In this document: one piece after another, positions 7,107 through 14,749 of the stretch
How the letters are laid out: the number at the start of each line of letters is the position of its first letter
How positions within the stretch are numbered: the first letter of the stretch is position 1
DNA from: Burkholderia ubonensis subsp. mesacidophila
Lineage (GTDB): Bacteria; Pseudomonadota; Gammaproteobacteria; Burkholderiales; Burkholderiaceae
NCBI RefSeq assembly: GCF_002097715.1
Contig: NZ_CP020737.1
Coordinates: 3,224,001 to 3,288,000 of the forward strand
Reading direction: 5' to 3'
Length of the DNA stretch: 64,000 nt
Notes under the pieces: model-generated
What the model was told of the DNA's origin: nothing
Seen by the model: the letters and a program-made list of their open reading frames with translations, nothing else
Databases searched by the model: none
Position numbers and translations under genes: made by a program

Positions 7107-9571
7107 TGGACGATCGCGCCCGCCACGCTCCCGTCGCCCGAGGCCTGCGCGCGCTGCGGCAGCGCGCGGTGCTCGCGTGGCTGCTGGGCCTGCTCGCCTG
7201 CGCTTTCGCGATCGGCCACGCGAGCTTCACCGCCGACCTGTCCGCGTTCCTGCCGCGCTCGCCGAGCGCCGGGCAGCGCGTGCTCGTCGACCAGCTGCGC
7301 GACGGCCTCGTGTCGCGGCTGATCCTCGTCGCGATCGACGGCGACACCGCCGCCGCGCGCGCGGCGCTGTCGCGGCGCATGGCCGCGACGCTACGCGACG
7401 ATCCGCAGTTCGCGGCGGTCAACAACGGCGAGCCGGTCAACGACGCGCGCGACCAGCAGTTCATCGTCGCGCATCGCTACCTGCTGAGCCCGGCCGTGAC
7501 GCCGCGGCGCTTCACCGCCGACGGCCTGCACCAGGCGCTCGGCGACAGCCTCGACCTGCTGAGCTCGTCGGCCGGCCTCGTCGCGAAGGCGCTGCTGCCG
7601 CACGACCCGACCGGCGAAGTCGCCGCGCTCGTCGGCCAGCTCGACAGCGGCGCGCTGCCGGCGGTGCGCAACGGCGTGTGGGCGTCGCGCGACGGCGCGC
7701 GCGCGGTGCTCGTCGTGCAGACGGCCGCCGCCGGCTCCGACACCGATGCGCAGGCGCGCGCGATCGACGCCGTGCGCCGCGCGTTCGACGCGGCGCGGCA
7801 GGCGGCGCCGGGCGCGTCGTCCTGCACGCTCGCGATGACCGGCCCCGGCGTGTTCTCGGTCGACACGCGCGACACGATCAGGCGCGACGTCGAGCGCCTG
7901 TCGACGCTGAGCGTGCTGCTGATCGTCGCGCTGCTGCTGACGCTGTACCGCTCGCCGCGCACGCTCGCGCTCGGGCTGCTGCCGGTGCTGTCGGGCATCG
8001 TGGCCGGGCTCGCGGCGGTCAGCGTCGCGTTCGGCACGGTCCACGGGCTGACGCTCGGCTTCGGCACCACGCTGATCGGCGAGGCGGTCGACTACTCGAT
8101 CTACCTGTTCGTGCAGTCGGCGCAGGCCGGCCCGCGCCCCGCGGCGCGCGCGGCCGACGCGACGCGCGCGTGGCTCGCCGCGTACTGGCCGACGATCCGG
8201 CTCGGCGTGCTGACCTCCGTCTGCGGCTTCGCGTCGATGCTGTTCTCGGGCTTCCCCGGCCTCGTGCAGCTCGGGCTGTATTCGATCGCGGGCCTGACGG
8301 CCGCCGCGCTCGTCACGCGCTTCGTGCTGCCGCCGCTGCGCGGCGAGCATGTCGCGATCCGCGACGTGTCGCGCGTCGGCGCGGCGCTCGCGCGCGCGGT
8401 CGCCGCCGCGCCACGCCTGCGCTGGCCGCTGGCCGCGCTGGTGCTCGCCGCGTGCGTGGCGCTCGCGCTGCATCGCGACGGCATGTGGAGCCGCGAGCTC
8501 GCCGCGCTGAGCCCGGTGCCCGAGCGCGCGCAGGCGCTCGACGCACGCCTGCGCGCCGACGTCGGCGCGCCCGACGTCCGCTATCTGGTCGTGATTCCCG
8601 CAGCCGGCGAACAGGCCGCGCTCGAAGGCGCGGAGCGCGTCGCCGCGCAACTGCAGCCGCTCGTCGAGCGCGGCGCGCTCGCCGGCTTCGAGAACCCCGC
8701 GCGCTACTTGCCGAGCGACGCCGCGCAACGCGCGCGGCAGGCAAGCCTGCCGGACGCCGGCACGCTCGCCGCGCGGCTGCGCGCAGCCGTCGCGCACCAG
8801 CCGATCACCGTCAGGCCGGACCTGTTCGCGCCGTTCGTCGCCGACATCGACGCCGCGCGCCACGCGCCGCTCCTGACGCGCGCGGACCTGCGCGGCACGT
8901 CGATGGCGCTCGCGGTCGATGCGCTGCTGACCGAGCGCGCGGGCCGCTGGAGCGCGATGCTGCCGCTGCGCGCGCCGGACGCCGCACGCGCGGCGCACGC
9001 GGCGCAAGCCGCGCCGAGCCTCGACTCGGCGCCGATCCGCGCGGCCGTCGCGCGCGCCGGCGTGCCCGGCGCGCTGTTCATCGACATGAAGGCCGAGGCC
9101 GACCGCCTCTACGTGGACTACGTGCGCGAGGACATCCGCCTGTCGCTCGCGGGCTTCGCGGCCATCGCGGTGCTGCTGCTGATCGCCCTGCGCTCGCCGC
9201 GGCGCGTCGTGCGCGCGCTCGCGCCGCTCGTCGCGGCCGTGCTGGTCGTGGCCGCGGGCTTCGCGGTCGCGGGCGTGCCGCTGACGATCCTGCACCTGAT
9301 CGGCATGCTGCTGATCGTCGCGGTCGGCTCGAACTACGCGCTGTTCTTCTGCAAGCGCGGCGATGCGCAACCCGTCACGCCCCACACGCTCGTGTCGCTG
9401 CTGGTCGCCAATCTCGCGACGGTCGCCGGCTTCGGGCTGCTCGCGTTGTCGCACGTGCCGCTGCTCGAAACCTTCGGCCTGACCGTCGGCCCGGGCGCGA
9501 TGCTCGCGCTCGCGTTCGCCGCGATCCTGGCGCCGCCGGCCGCCGCACCTCTGCAGGGAGGCCTCACATGA
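7106..9571 (+). CDS. MMPL/RND-family exporter
   Basis: An 821-residue inner-membrane transporter with the duplicated RND layout: one N-terminal helix (residues 20-40), a large periplasmic loop, a helix bundle at about 265-425, a second loop, then a second bundle at about 675-815. SSD-like membrane blocks read GFGTTLIGEAVDYSIYLF and IGMLLIVAVGSNYALFF, with acidic or polar residues at the proton-relay positions. Relatives in aryl-polyene and flexirubin clusters are believed to export the finished lipid. Exact cargo is inferred. The gene overlaps the deacetylase gene by ATGA. Confidence 0.88.
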   Translation: MDDRARHAPVARGLRALRQRAVLAWLLGLLACAFAIGHASFTADLSAFLPRSPSAGQRVLVDQLRDGLVSRLILVAIDGDTAAARAALSRRMAATLRDDPQFAAVNNGEPVNDARDQQFIVAHRYLLSPAVTPRRFTADGLHQALGDSLDLLSSSAGLVAKALLPHDPTGEVAALVGQLDSGALPAVRNGVWASRDGARAVLVVQTAAAGSDTDAQARAIDAVRRAFDAARQAAPGASSCTLAMTGPGVFSVDTRDTIRRDVERLSTLSVLLIVALLLTLYRSPRTLALGLLPVLSGIVAGLAAVSVAFGTVHGLTLGFGTTLIGEAVDYSIYLFVQSAQAGPRPAARAADATRAWLAAYWPTIRLGVLTSVCGFASMLFSGFPGLVQLGLYSIAGLTAAALVTRFVLPPLRGEHVAIRDVSRVGAALARAVAAAPRLRWPLAALVLAACVALALHRDGMWSRELAALSPVPERAQALDARLRADVGAPDVRYLVVIPAAGEQAALEGAERVAAQLQPLVERGALAGFENPARYLPSDAAQRARQASLPDAGTLAARLRAAVAHQPITVRPDLFAPFVADIDAARHAPLLTRADLRGTSMALAVDALLTERAGRWSAMLPLRAPDAARAAHAAQAAPSLDSAPIRAAVARAGVPGALFIDMKAEADRLYVDYVREDIRLSLAGFAAIAVLLLIALRSPRRVVRALAPLVAAVLVVAAGFAVAGVPLTILHLIGMLLIVAVGSNYALFFCKRGDAQPVTPHTLVSLLVANLATVAGFGLLALSHVPLLETFGLTVGPGAMLALAFAAILAPPAAAPLQGGLT

Positions 9572-10446
9572 ATGCGCCGTCATCCACACCGTCATCCGTG
9601 CCGCGCCCCGGCGACGCGCGCCGCTGGAAGCCGACGCCGCTCGTCGCGGGCGCGGCCGCGCTGCACGCGGGCGCGGCCGCGGCCGTCGTCGCGCAGCCGG
9701 CGAGCTGGCCGTGGGCGGCCGGCGGCGTGGTCGCGTCGCACCTCGTGCTGACGGCGGCGGGCCTGTGGCCGAAGAGCGCGCTGCTCGGCCCGAACTGGAC
9801 GCGCCTGCCGGACAGCGCCGGCCAACGGATCGCGCTGACGATCGACGACGGCCCCGACCCGGACATCACGCCGCGCGTGCTCGACCTGCTCGACCGCTAC
9901 GACGCGCAGGCGACGTTCTTCTGCATCGGCGAGCTCGCGCGCCGGCATCCGCGGTGGATCGAAGCGATCGTCGCGCGCGGCCATGCGGTCGAGAATCACA
10001 GCCAGCGGCACCGGCACACGTTCTCGCTGTCGGGCCCGCGCGCGCTGCGGCGCGAGATCGAGGCCGCGCAGCGCACGCTGACCGAGCTCAGCGGCACGCG
10101 CCCGCTGTTCTTCCGCGCGCCCGCAGGCCTGCGCAACCCGTTCCTCGAGCCGGTGCTGTGCGAGCTCGGCCTGCAGCTCGCGAGCTGGACGCGGCGCGGC
10201 TTCGACACACGCGAGCGCGATGCCGGCGTGGTCACGCGCCGCCTGCTGCACAGGCTCGCGCCGCGCGACATCCTGCTCGTGCACGACGGCCATGCGGCGC
10301 GCGACGCGCGCGGCGAACCGGTCGTGCTCGACGTGCTGCCGGCCGTGCTGCGCGCGGCCGCCGACGCGCAATTGCGCTGGACGACGCTGCGCGCCGCGCT
10401 CGAGCCGGAACCGCCCGCAGCGGCCGGCCAGACAGCACCTGTTTGA
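9568..10446 (+). CDS. NodB-type polysaccharide deacetylase, membrane-anchored
   Basis: A 292-residue carbohydrate esterase family 4 protein. The NodB motifs are complete: TIDDGPD (91-97) with the catalytic Asp93 and metal-binding Asp94, metal ligands His144 and His148 in HSQRH, RAPAG (183-187), and LLVHDGH (236-242). Two hydrophobic segments at about 26-42 and 50-66 suggest membrane anchoring. It should remove an N- or O-acetyl group from a sugar, possibly the one added by the cluster's glycosyltransferase. A deacetylase is not part of the E. coli-type aryl-polyene gene set I know, so it is a distinguishing feature here. Confidence 0.87.
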   Translation: MNAPSSTPSSVPRPGDARRWKPTPLVAGAAALHAGAAAAVVAQPASWPWAAGGVVASHLVLTAAGLWPKSALLGPNWTRLPDSAGQRIALTIDDGPDPDITPRVLDLLDRYDAQATFFCIGELARRHPRWIEAIVARGHAVENHSQRHRHTFSLSGPRALRREIEAAQRTLTELSGTRPLFFRAPAGLRNPFLEPVLCELGLQLASWTRRGFDTRERDAGVVTRRLLHRLAPRDILLVHDGHAARDARGEPVVLDVLPAVLRAAADAQLRWTTLRAALEPEPPAAAGQTAPV

Positions 10447-10452
10447 TAAAAT
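10444..10452 (+). promoter_or_regulatory. possible internal extended -10 promoter before the ketosynthase gene
   Basis: The sequence TGATAAAAT fits an extended -10 element (TGnTAnAAT) and lies 75 bases before the ketosynthase start, in one of the few real gaps of this operon. Its TGA is also the deacetylase stop codon. No good -35 was seen, so it may be chance. Confidence 0.3.
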
Positions 10453-10526
10453 TCAATGGCTATCGGCGCGCCGCGCGGCCTCATCCCGCACCGCGGCGCC
10501 CGGTCCGGCAACCGGATTCGACCCTC

Positions 10527-11750
10527 GTGAACCCTCTCCTGCTTTCGCATTTCACGGCCACCAGCTGCATCGGGCGCGGACTCGACGCGACCGTCGCCGC
10601 GCTGCGCGGCGCGCGCGGCGGACTCGCGCGATGCGACTTCGAGCGCGCGCACCTCGACACGTGGATCGGCGCGGTGGACGGCGTCGACGCGCAGCCGGTG
10701 CGCGCCGACCTGAGCGACTTCGAATGCCGCAACAACCGTCTCGCGCAGCTCGGCCTCACCCAGGACGGCTTCGCCGAACGCGTCGCGGCCGCCGTGGCGC
10801 GCTACGGCGCGGAACGTGTCGGCGTGTTCGTCGGCACCAGCACGGCCGGCATCCTCGAGACCGAGCACGCGTACCGGCGCCGCGACCCGCAAAGCGGCGC
10901 GCTGCCGGCCGGCTTCCACTATGCGCAGACCCACAACCCGTATTCGCCCGCCGCGTTCGTGCGCGCGTACTTCGCGCTGCGCGGCCCGGCGCTGGCGGTG
11001 TCGTCCGCGTGCTCGTCGGGCGCGAAGGTGTTCGGCTCCGCGCGCCGCATGCTCGCCGCGGGCCTGATCGATGCGGCGGTCGTCGGCGGCGTCGATTCGC
11101 TGTGCCTCACGACGCTGTACGGCTTCAATTCGCTCGAACTGCTGTCGCGCCGGCCGTGCCGGCCGTTCGACGTCGCGCGCGACGGGATCTCGATCGGCGA
11201 GGCCGCCGCGTTCGCGCTCGTCGAGCGCGTGCCCGCGTCGCCCGATACGCTCGACGACGACGCGATCCTGCTGCTCGGCATCGGCGAGTCGAGCGACGCG
11301 CATCACATGTCGTCGCCGCATCCGGACGGGCTCGGCGCGCGCGCCGCGATCGAGCAGGCGCTGGCGTCGGCCGGCCTCGGCGCGGCCGACATCGACTACA
11401 TCAACCTGCACGGCACCGCGACGCCGAGCAACGACGCCGCGGAAAGCCGCGCGGTCGGCGCGCTGTTCGCGCAGACGCCGTGCAGCTCGACCAAGGGCGC
11501 GACCGGCCACACGCTCGGCGCAGCCGGCGCGCTCGAAGCGGTCGTCGCCGCCGTCGCGCTGCGCGGCCAGTTCGTGCCGGCCGGCGTCAACACGACGCAC
11601 CCCGACCCGGCGCTCGCCACCGACTACGTGCTCGCGAGCCGCGACGCGCGCGTGCGCGCCGTGCTCAGCAATGCGTTCGGCTTCGGCGGCACCAACTGCA
11701 GCCTGATCCTCGGCCGCGCCGACTACGCGCGCCGCCGGCAACCGACATGA
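10527..11750 (+). CDS. beta-ketoacyl-ACP synthase (FabF-like)
   Basis: A 407-residue elongating ketosynthase with an intact catalytic triad: Cys162 in SSACSSGAK, His295 in NLHGTATPSND and His328 in GATGHTLGAAG. It would condense malonyl-ACP with the growing chain on the cluster carrier protein. No suitable ATG exists near the N-terminus; the GTG used here gives the usual family length and start (VNPLLLSHFTATSCIGRG), though the ribosome-binding site is weak. It overlaps the chain-length-factor gene by ATGA, suggesting the two proteins form a heterodimer, as in type II polyene and polyketide systems. Confidence 0.88.
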   Translation: MNPLLLSHFTATSCIGRGLDATVAALRGARGGLARCDFERAHLDTWIGAVDGVDAQPVRADLSDFECRNNRLAQLGLTQDGFAERVAAAVARYGAERVGVFVGTSTAGILETEHAYRRRDPQSGALPAGFHYAQTHNPYSPAAFVRAYFALRGPALAVSSACSSGAKVFGSARRMLAAGLIDAAVVGGVDSLCLTTLYGFNSLELLSRRPCRPFDVARDGISIGEAAAFALVERVPASPDTLDDDAILLLGIGESSDAHHMSSPHPDGLGARAAIEQALASAGLGAADIDYINLHGTATPSNDAAESRAVGALFAQTPCSSTKGATGHTLGAAGALEAVVAAVALRGQFVPAGVNTTHPDPALATDYVLASRDARVRAVLSNAFGFGGTNCSLILGRADYARRRQPT

Positions 11751-12565
11751 CACTCAGCGCCTACATCGAGAGCATCGGCCTCATCGGGCCGGGATTGAAC
11801 GACTGGCCGCACGCCGCCGACGTGCTCGCCGGCCGCGCGGCCTATGCGAGCGCGCGCACCGCGCTGCCGCCGCCGGCCGGCCTGCCGAGCGCCGAGCGGC
11901 GGCGCACCGGCCCCGTCGTGCGGGTCGCGCTCGCGGTCGGCCGCGAAGCGGTTGCCGCCAGCGGACGCGACGCCGCGACGCTCGCGACCGTGTTCAGCGC
12001 GTCCGGCGGCGACGGCCAGAACTGCCACGTGATCTGCGAAACGCTCGCGGGCGACGACCGGCTGCTGTCGCCCACGCGCTTCCACAACTCCGTGCACAAC
12101 GCGCCGGCCGGTTACTGGAGCATCGCGACGGGCTCGACGGCCGCGTCGAACGTGCTGTGCGCGCACGACGGCAGCTTCGCCGCCGGCCTGCTCGAAAGCG
12201 TCTGCCAGGTTGCGGTCGATCGCGTGCCGTGCCTGCTGATCGCGTACGACACCGACTATCCGGAGCCGCTGCGCGCGGTGCGCCCGATCGTCGATGCGTT
12301 CGGCGTCGCGCTCGTGCTCGCGCCCGAGGCCGGCGCGGCCACGCTCGCGCGCATCGACGTGCAGCTCACCGATGCGCCCGCGACGGCGCTCGCGTCGCCC
12401 GCGCTCGAAGCGTTGCGCGTCGGCAATCCCGCCGCGCGCGCGCTGCCGCTGCTCGATGCGCTCGCCGCGCGGCGCGCCGCGCGCGTCGTGCTCGACTATC
12501 TGGCGGATCGGCGCGTGCAGGTCGACGTCGCGATGCCGGATGGCTTCGCGGAGCCTGCGCGATGA
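11747..12565 (+). CDS. ketosynthase chain-length-factor-like protein
   Basis: A 272-residue truncated thiolase-fold protein of the beta-ketoacyl synthase-like family typical of aryl-polyene clusters. The hallmark stretch NSVHNAPAGYW is present near residues 108-118. The usual active-site cysteine is missing: the corresponding nucleophile region reads GSTAASN. It is therefore unlikely to condense on its own and more likely pairs with the full ketosynthase, helping set chain length. It is well under the 400 residues of a full ketosynthase. It overlaps both neighbours by four bases, so stoichiometric expression is likely. Confidence 0.8.
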   Translation: MTLSAYIESIGLIGPGLNDWPHAADVLAGRAAYASARTALPPPAGLPSAERRRTGPVVRVALAVGREAVAASGRDAATLATVFSASGGDGQNCHVICETLAGDDRLLSPTRFHNSVHNAPAGYWSIATGSTAASNVLCAHDGSFAAGLLESVCQVAVDRVPCLLIAYDTDYPEPLRAVRPIVDAFGVALVLAPEAGAATLARIDVQLTDAPATALASPALEALRVGNPAARALPLLDALAARRAARVVLDYLADRRVQVDVAMPDGFAEPAR

Positions 12566-13053
12566 CGGCCGCCGGCACGACGCGCGATCGCGCGTGGATC
12601 GCCGCGCACATTCCGCACGACGGCGCGATGTGCCTGCTCGACACGGTCGACTTCTGGGACGACGCGCGAATCCGCTGCACGGCGACGAGCCACCGCGATC
12701 CGCGCAACCCGCTGCGCGCGCACGGTCGGCTCGCGTCGGTCTGCGGGATCGAATACGCGGCGCAGGCGATGGCCGTGCACGGCGCGCTCGTCGGCGCGCC
12801 GCGCGAGCGGCCGCGCGCCGGCTTTCTGGCAAGCGTGCGCGGCGTCGACGCGTTCGTCGAGCGCCTCGACACCTGCGACGCGCCGCTGACCGTCGAAGCC
12901 GAGCGCGTCGGCGGCGACGACGTCACGGTGCTGTACGGTTTCACGCTTCGCTGCGGCGAGCGCGTGCTGCTGAGCGGCCGCGCCGCGGTGATGCTCGATG
13001 CATCCGCGGCCGGCGCGCTTCGCCCGCCTGGCGGCGGCGCGCAATTTCGATGA
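12562..13053 (+). CDS. 3-hydroxyacyl-ACP dehydratase (ApeP-like)
   Basis: A 163-residue single hot-dog-fold protein resembling the second dehydratase of aryl-polyene clusters. An N-terminal IPHDGAMCLLD stretch (residues 17-27) and the CGIEYAAQAMAVHGAL helix (61-76) match the general layout of these proteins. Together with the dehydratase domain fused to the acyl-activating enzyme it gives the cluster two dehydratases, as expected when every ketoreduction is followed by dehydration to give a conjugated polyene. Translationally coupled to the preceding gene by an ATGA overlap; the following small gene starts 22 bases later. Confidence 0.8.
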   Translation: MTAAGTTRDRAWIAAHIPHDGAMCLLDTVDFWDDARIRCTATSHRDPRNPLRAHGRLASVCGIEYAAQAMAVHGALVGAPRERPRAGFLASVRGVDAFVERLDTCDAPLTVEAERVGGDDVTVLYGFTLRCGERVLLSGRAAVMLDASAAGALRPPGGGAQFR

Positions 13054-13075
13054 CAACGTCGGGAGGAATCAGGTT

Positions 13076-13378
13076 GTGAAAGGTCGTCAGTTCATTTTTG
13101 CCGCACTCGTGTTCGCGTCGGTTTGCCCGGCCGCGCACGCGGACCTGTCCGAGGTGAAGCAGGACATCAAGCGCGATTCGAAGGAAGCCGCGCACAAGAC
13201 CGGCGAGGCCGCGCGCAGCTTCGGCCATGCGACCGCGAGCGCCGCGAAGGCGGTCGGCCACGGCGTCGCGCATGCATCGCGCGAGGGCTGGGACGCGACC
13301 AAGCACGCGTCGCGCGAAGGCTGGGACGCGACCAAGCGCACGACGAAGCGGGTGTTCCACAAGGACGGCAGCGACTGA
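13076..13378 (+). CDS. small secreted Lys/Ala/His-rich repeat protein
   Basis: A 100-residue protein with a signal peptide (hydrophobic core about residues 6-20, cleavage after AAHA). The mature part is rich in Lys, Ala and His, predicted largely helical, and holds an exact 11-residue tandem duplication, HASREGWDATK, encoded by a 33-base repeat. The GTG start is chosen for a good Shine-Dalgarno sequence (GGGAGGA) about eight bases upstream. I do not recognise the family; composition recalls LEA-like or histone-H1-like proteins. Its position at the end of the lipid operon suggests a periplasmic accessory role, which is inference only. Confidence 0.75.
   Translation: MKGRQFIFAALVFASVCPAAHADLSEVKQDIKRDSKEAAHKTGEAARSFGHATASAAKAVGHGVAHASREGWDATKHASREGWDATKRTTKRVFHKDGSD
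13271..13336 (+). repeat. 33-base tandem duplication inside the small secreted protein gene
   Basis: Two adjacent 33-base units (13271-13303 and 13304-13336) differ at only a few bases and each encodes HASREGWDATK. The in-frame length preserves the protein. Confidence 0.9.
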
Positions 13379-13426
13379 ACGCAGTCCGCGGCGGCGCAGC
13401 GCATGGCTGCGCCGCCACGCATCCGC

Positions 13427-13624
13427 TCAGCCTGCCCGGCGCTTCGCCCTGACGCCGCCGCGCATGGCCGCTTTGCCGTATGCCGCGCGCCAGCAGTCGC
13501 GGTGGTCGAATTCGCGCAGCAAGCGCGCGCGGCGCCGCTCGAGCCAGTAGTGAACGATCGTCGCCGTCAGCGCGACGGCGAGCGCCGCCCCGCCGATCGC
13601 GAGCCCCATCGAAGTGTCACCCAT
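13427..13624 (-). CDS. small membrane protein, unknown function
   Basis: A 65-residue protein with one strongly hydrophobic N-terminal helix (about residues 6-25, GLAIGGAALAVALTATIVHYW) followed by a basic Arg/Lys-rich tail ending KRRAG. The layout suggests an inner-membrane protein with a cytoplasmic positively charged tail. Start chosen at MGDTSMG; a second in-frame ATG five codons later is also possible. It is convergent with the small secreted protein gene, 48 bases apart, and precedes nothing closely in its own direction. No family recognised; it could still be a chance frame. Confidence 0.5.
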   Translation of the reverse strand: MGDTSMGLAIGGAALAVALTATIVHYWLERRRARLLREFDHRDCWRAAYGKAAMRGGVRAKRRAG

Positions 13625-13803
13625 GCCTGCTCCGGAATGTGAAGCCGCGGCGACGCGTCGGGCGGACGACGGCGAGCGGCCCGCCGGACGCGTGGGAACG
13701 GGCCCGTGTCCGTCATCGTCATCGCACCCGCGTGCTGCCCCGGCGCGGGATACCGCTGGAGCACGGCCCGGGCGCGCGACCGCGCAGCCCGGGCCGCCGC
13801 GCG

Positions 13804-14547
13804 TCAATGCATGTGCTGCCCGCCGTTGATCGCGATGTTGGAGCCGGTCACGAAGCCCGCCTCCTCGGAGCACAGGTACGCGACGAGCCCCGCGACCTCG
13901 TCCGGCTTGCCGAGCCGGCCGGCCGGAATCTGCGGCAGGATCTTGCTGTCGAGGACGTCCTGCGGAATCGCCGTCACCATCTTCGTCGCGAGATAGCCGG
14001 GCGACACGGTGTTCACCGTCACGCCCTTGCGCGCGACTTCCAGCGCGAGCGATTTCGTGAAGCCGTGCATGCCGGCCTTCGCGGCCGCGTAGTTGGTCTG
14101 GCCGACCGAACCCTTCGAGCCGTTGACCGACGAGATGTTGACGATCCGCCCCCAGCCGCGCTCGACCATCCCTTCGCACACCGGCTTGGTCATGTTGAAC
14201 ACGGAATCGAGGTTGGTGCGGATCACCGCGTCCCAGTTGACCTTGTCGAGCTTGCGGAACGTCATGTCGCGCGTGATGCCCGCGTTGTTCACCAGCACGT
14301 CGATCGGCCCGACGTCCTGCACGATCTTCGCCACGCATTGCTGGCACGAGTCGTGATCGGCCACGTCCACCGGATACGCGTGGAATTCGCGGCCCGCGGC
14401 GTGCATTTCGGTCAACCAGCGGTCGACGCCATTGTTGTTCGGCGAATACGTGACGACAACCCGGTAGCCCGCGTCGTGCAACCGGATGCTGATTGCCTCG
14501 CCGAGACCGCCCATTCCACCTGTCACAACTGCAATTCGCTTAGTCAT
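13804..14547 (-). CDS. phaB: acetoacetyl-CoA reductase PhaB
   Basis: A 247-residue NADPH-dependent short-chain dehydrogenase reducing acetoacetyl-CoA to (R)-3-hydroxybutyryl-CoA for polyhydroxybutyrate synthesis. Motifs: GGMGGLG cofactor loop (10-16), NNAG (87-90), Ser140, Tyr153 and Lys157. The start MTKRIAVVTGG is preceded by an AGGATG-containing ribosome-binding region; a longer frame adds poor sequence. It is close in sequence style to Cupriavidus PhaB, including the MTxRIAVVTGGMGGLGEAI opening. It follows phaA by 202 bases on the same strand. Confidence 0.95.
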   Translation of the reverse strand: MTKRIAVVTGGMGGLGEAISIRLHDAGYRVVVTYSPNNNGVDRWLTEMHAAGREFHAYPVDVADHDSCQQCVAKIVQDVGPIDVLVNNAGITRDMTFRKLDKVNWDAVIRTNLDSVFNMTKPVCEGMVERGWGRIVNISSVNGSKGSVGQTNYAAAKAGMHGFTKSLALEVARKGVTVNTVSPGYLATKMVTAIPQDVLDSKILPQIPAGRLGKPDEVAGLVAYLCSEEAGFVTGSNIAINGGQHMH

Positions 14548-14749
14548 CCTATTAAGAGTACCGACAAGAAGAGTAATCGTTGATGTGGCGCGGCGACCTG
14601 GCACTGGTTGCCGCCCACACCGCTGCGATGCGCGATGCGCATCGTCGAATCGCGCGTCTCTTTGTGAACTGCCTGTCCGGCGCGCAAGCCGTCACGCGCC
14701 GCCGTGGTGCAGGCCTGCACCGCGACGGCGCCGTATCTTCACAAACCGC

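Noticed and set aside
13271..13336. Direct repeats as a possible CRISPR fragment
   Set aside because: Only two adjacent in-frame copies without spacers or cas genes.
14597..14612. TGGCAC...TTGC resembling a sigma-54 promoter near phaA/phaB
   Set aside because: Spacing between the GG and GC elements is two bases too short.
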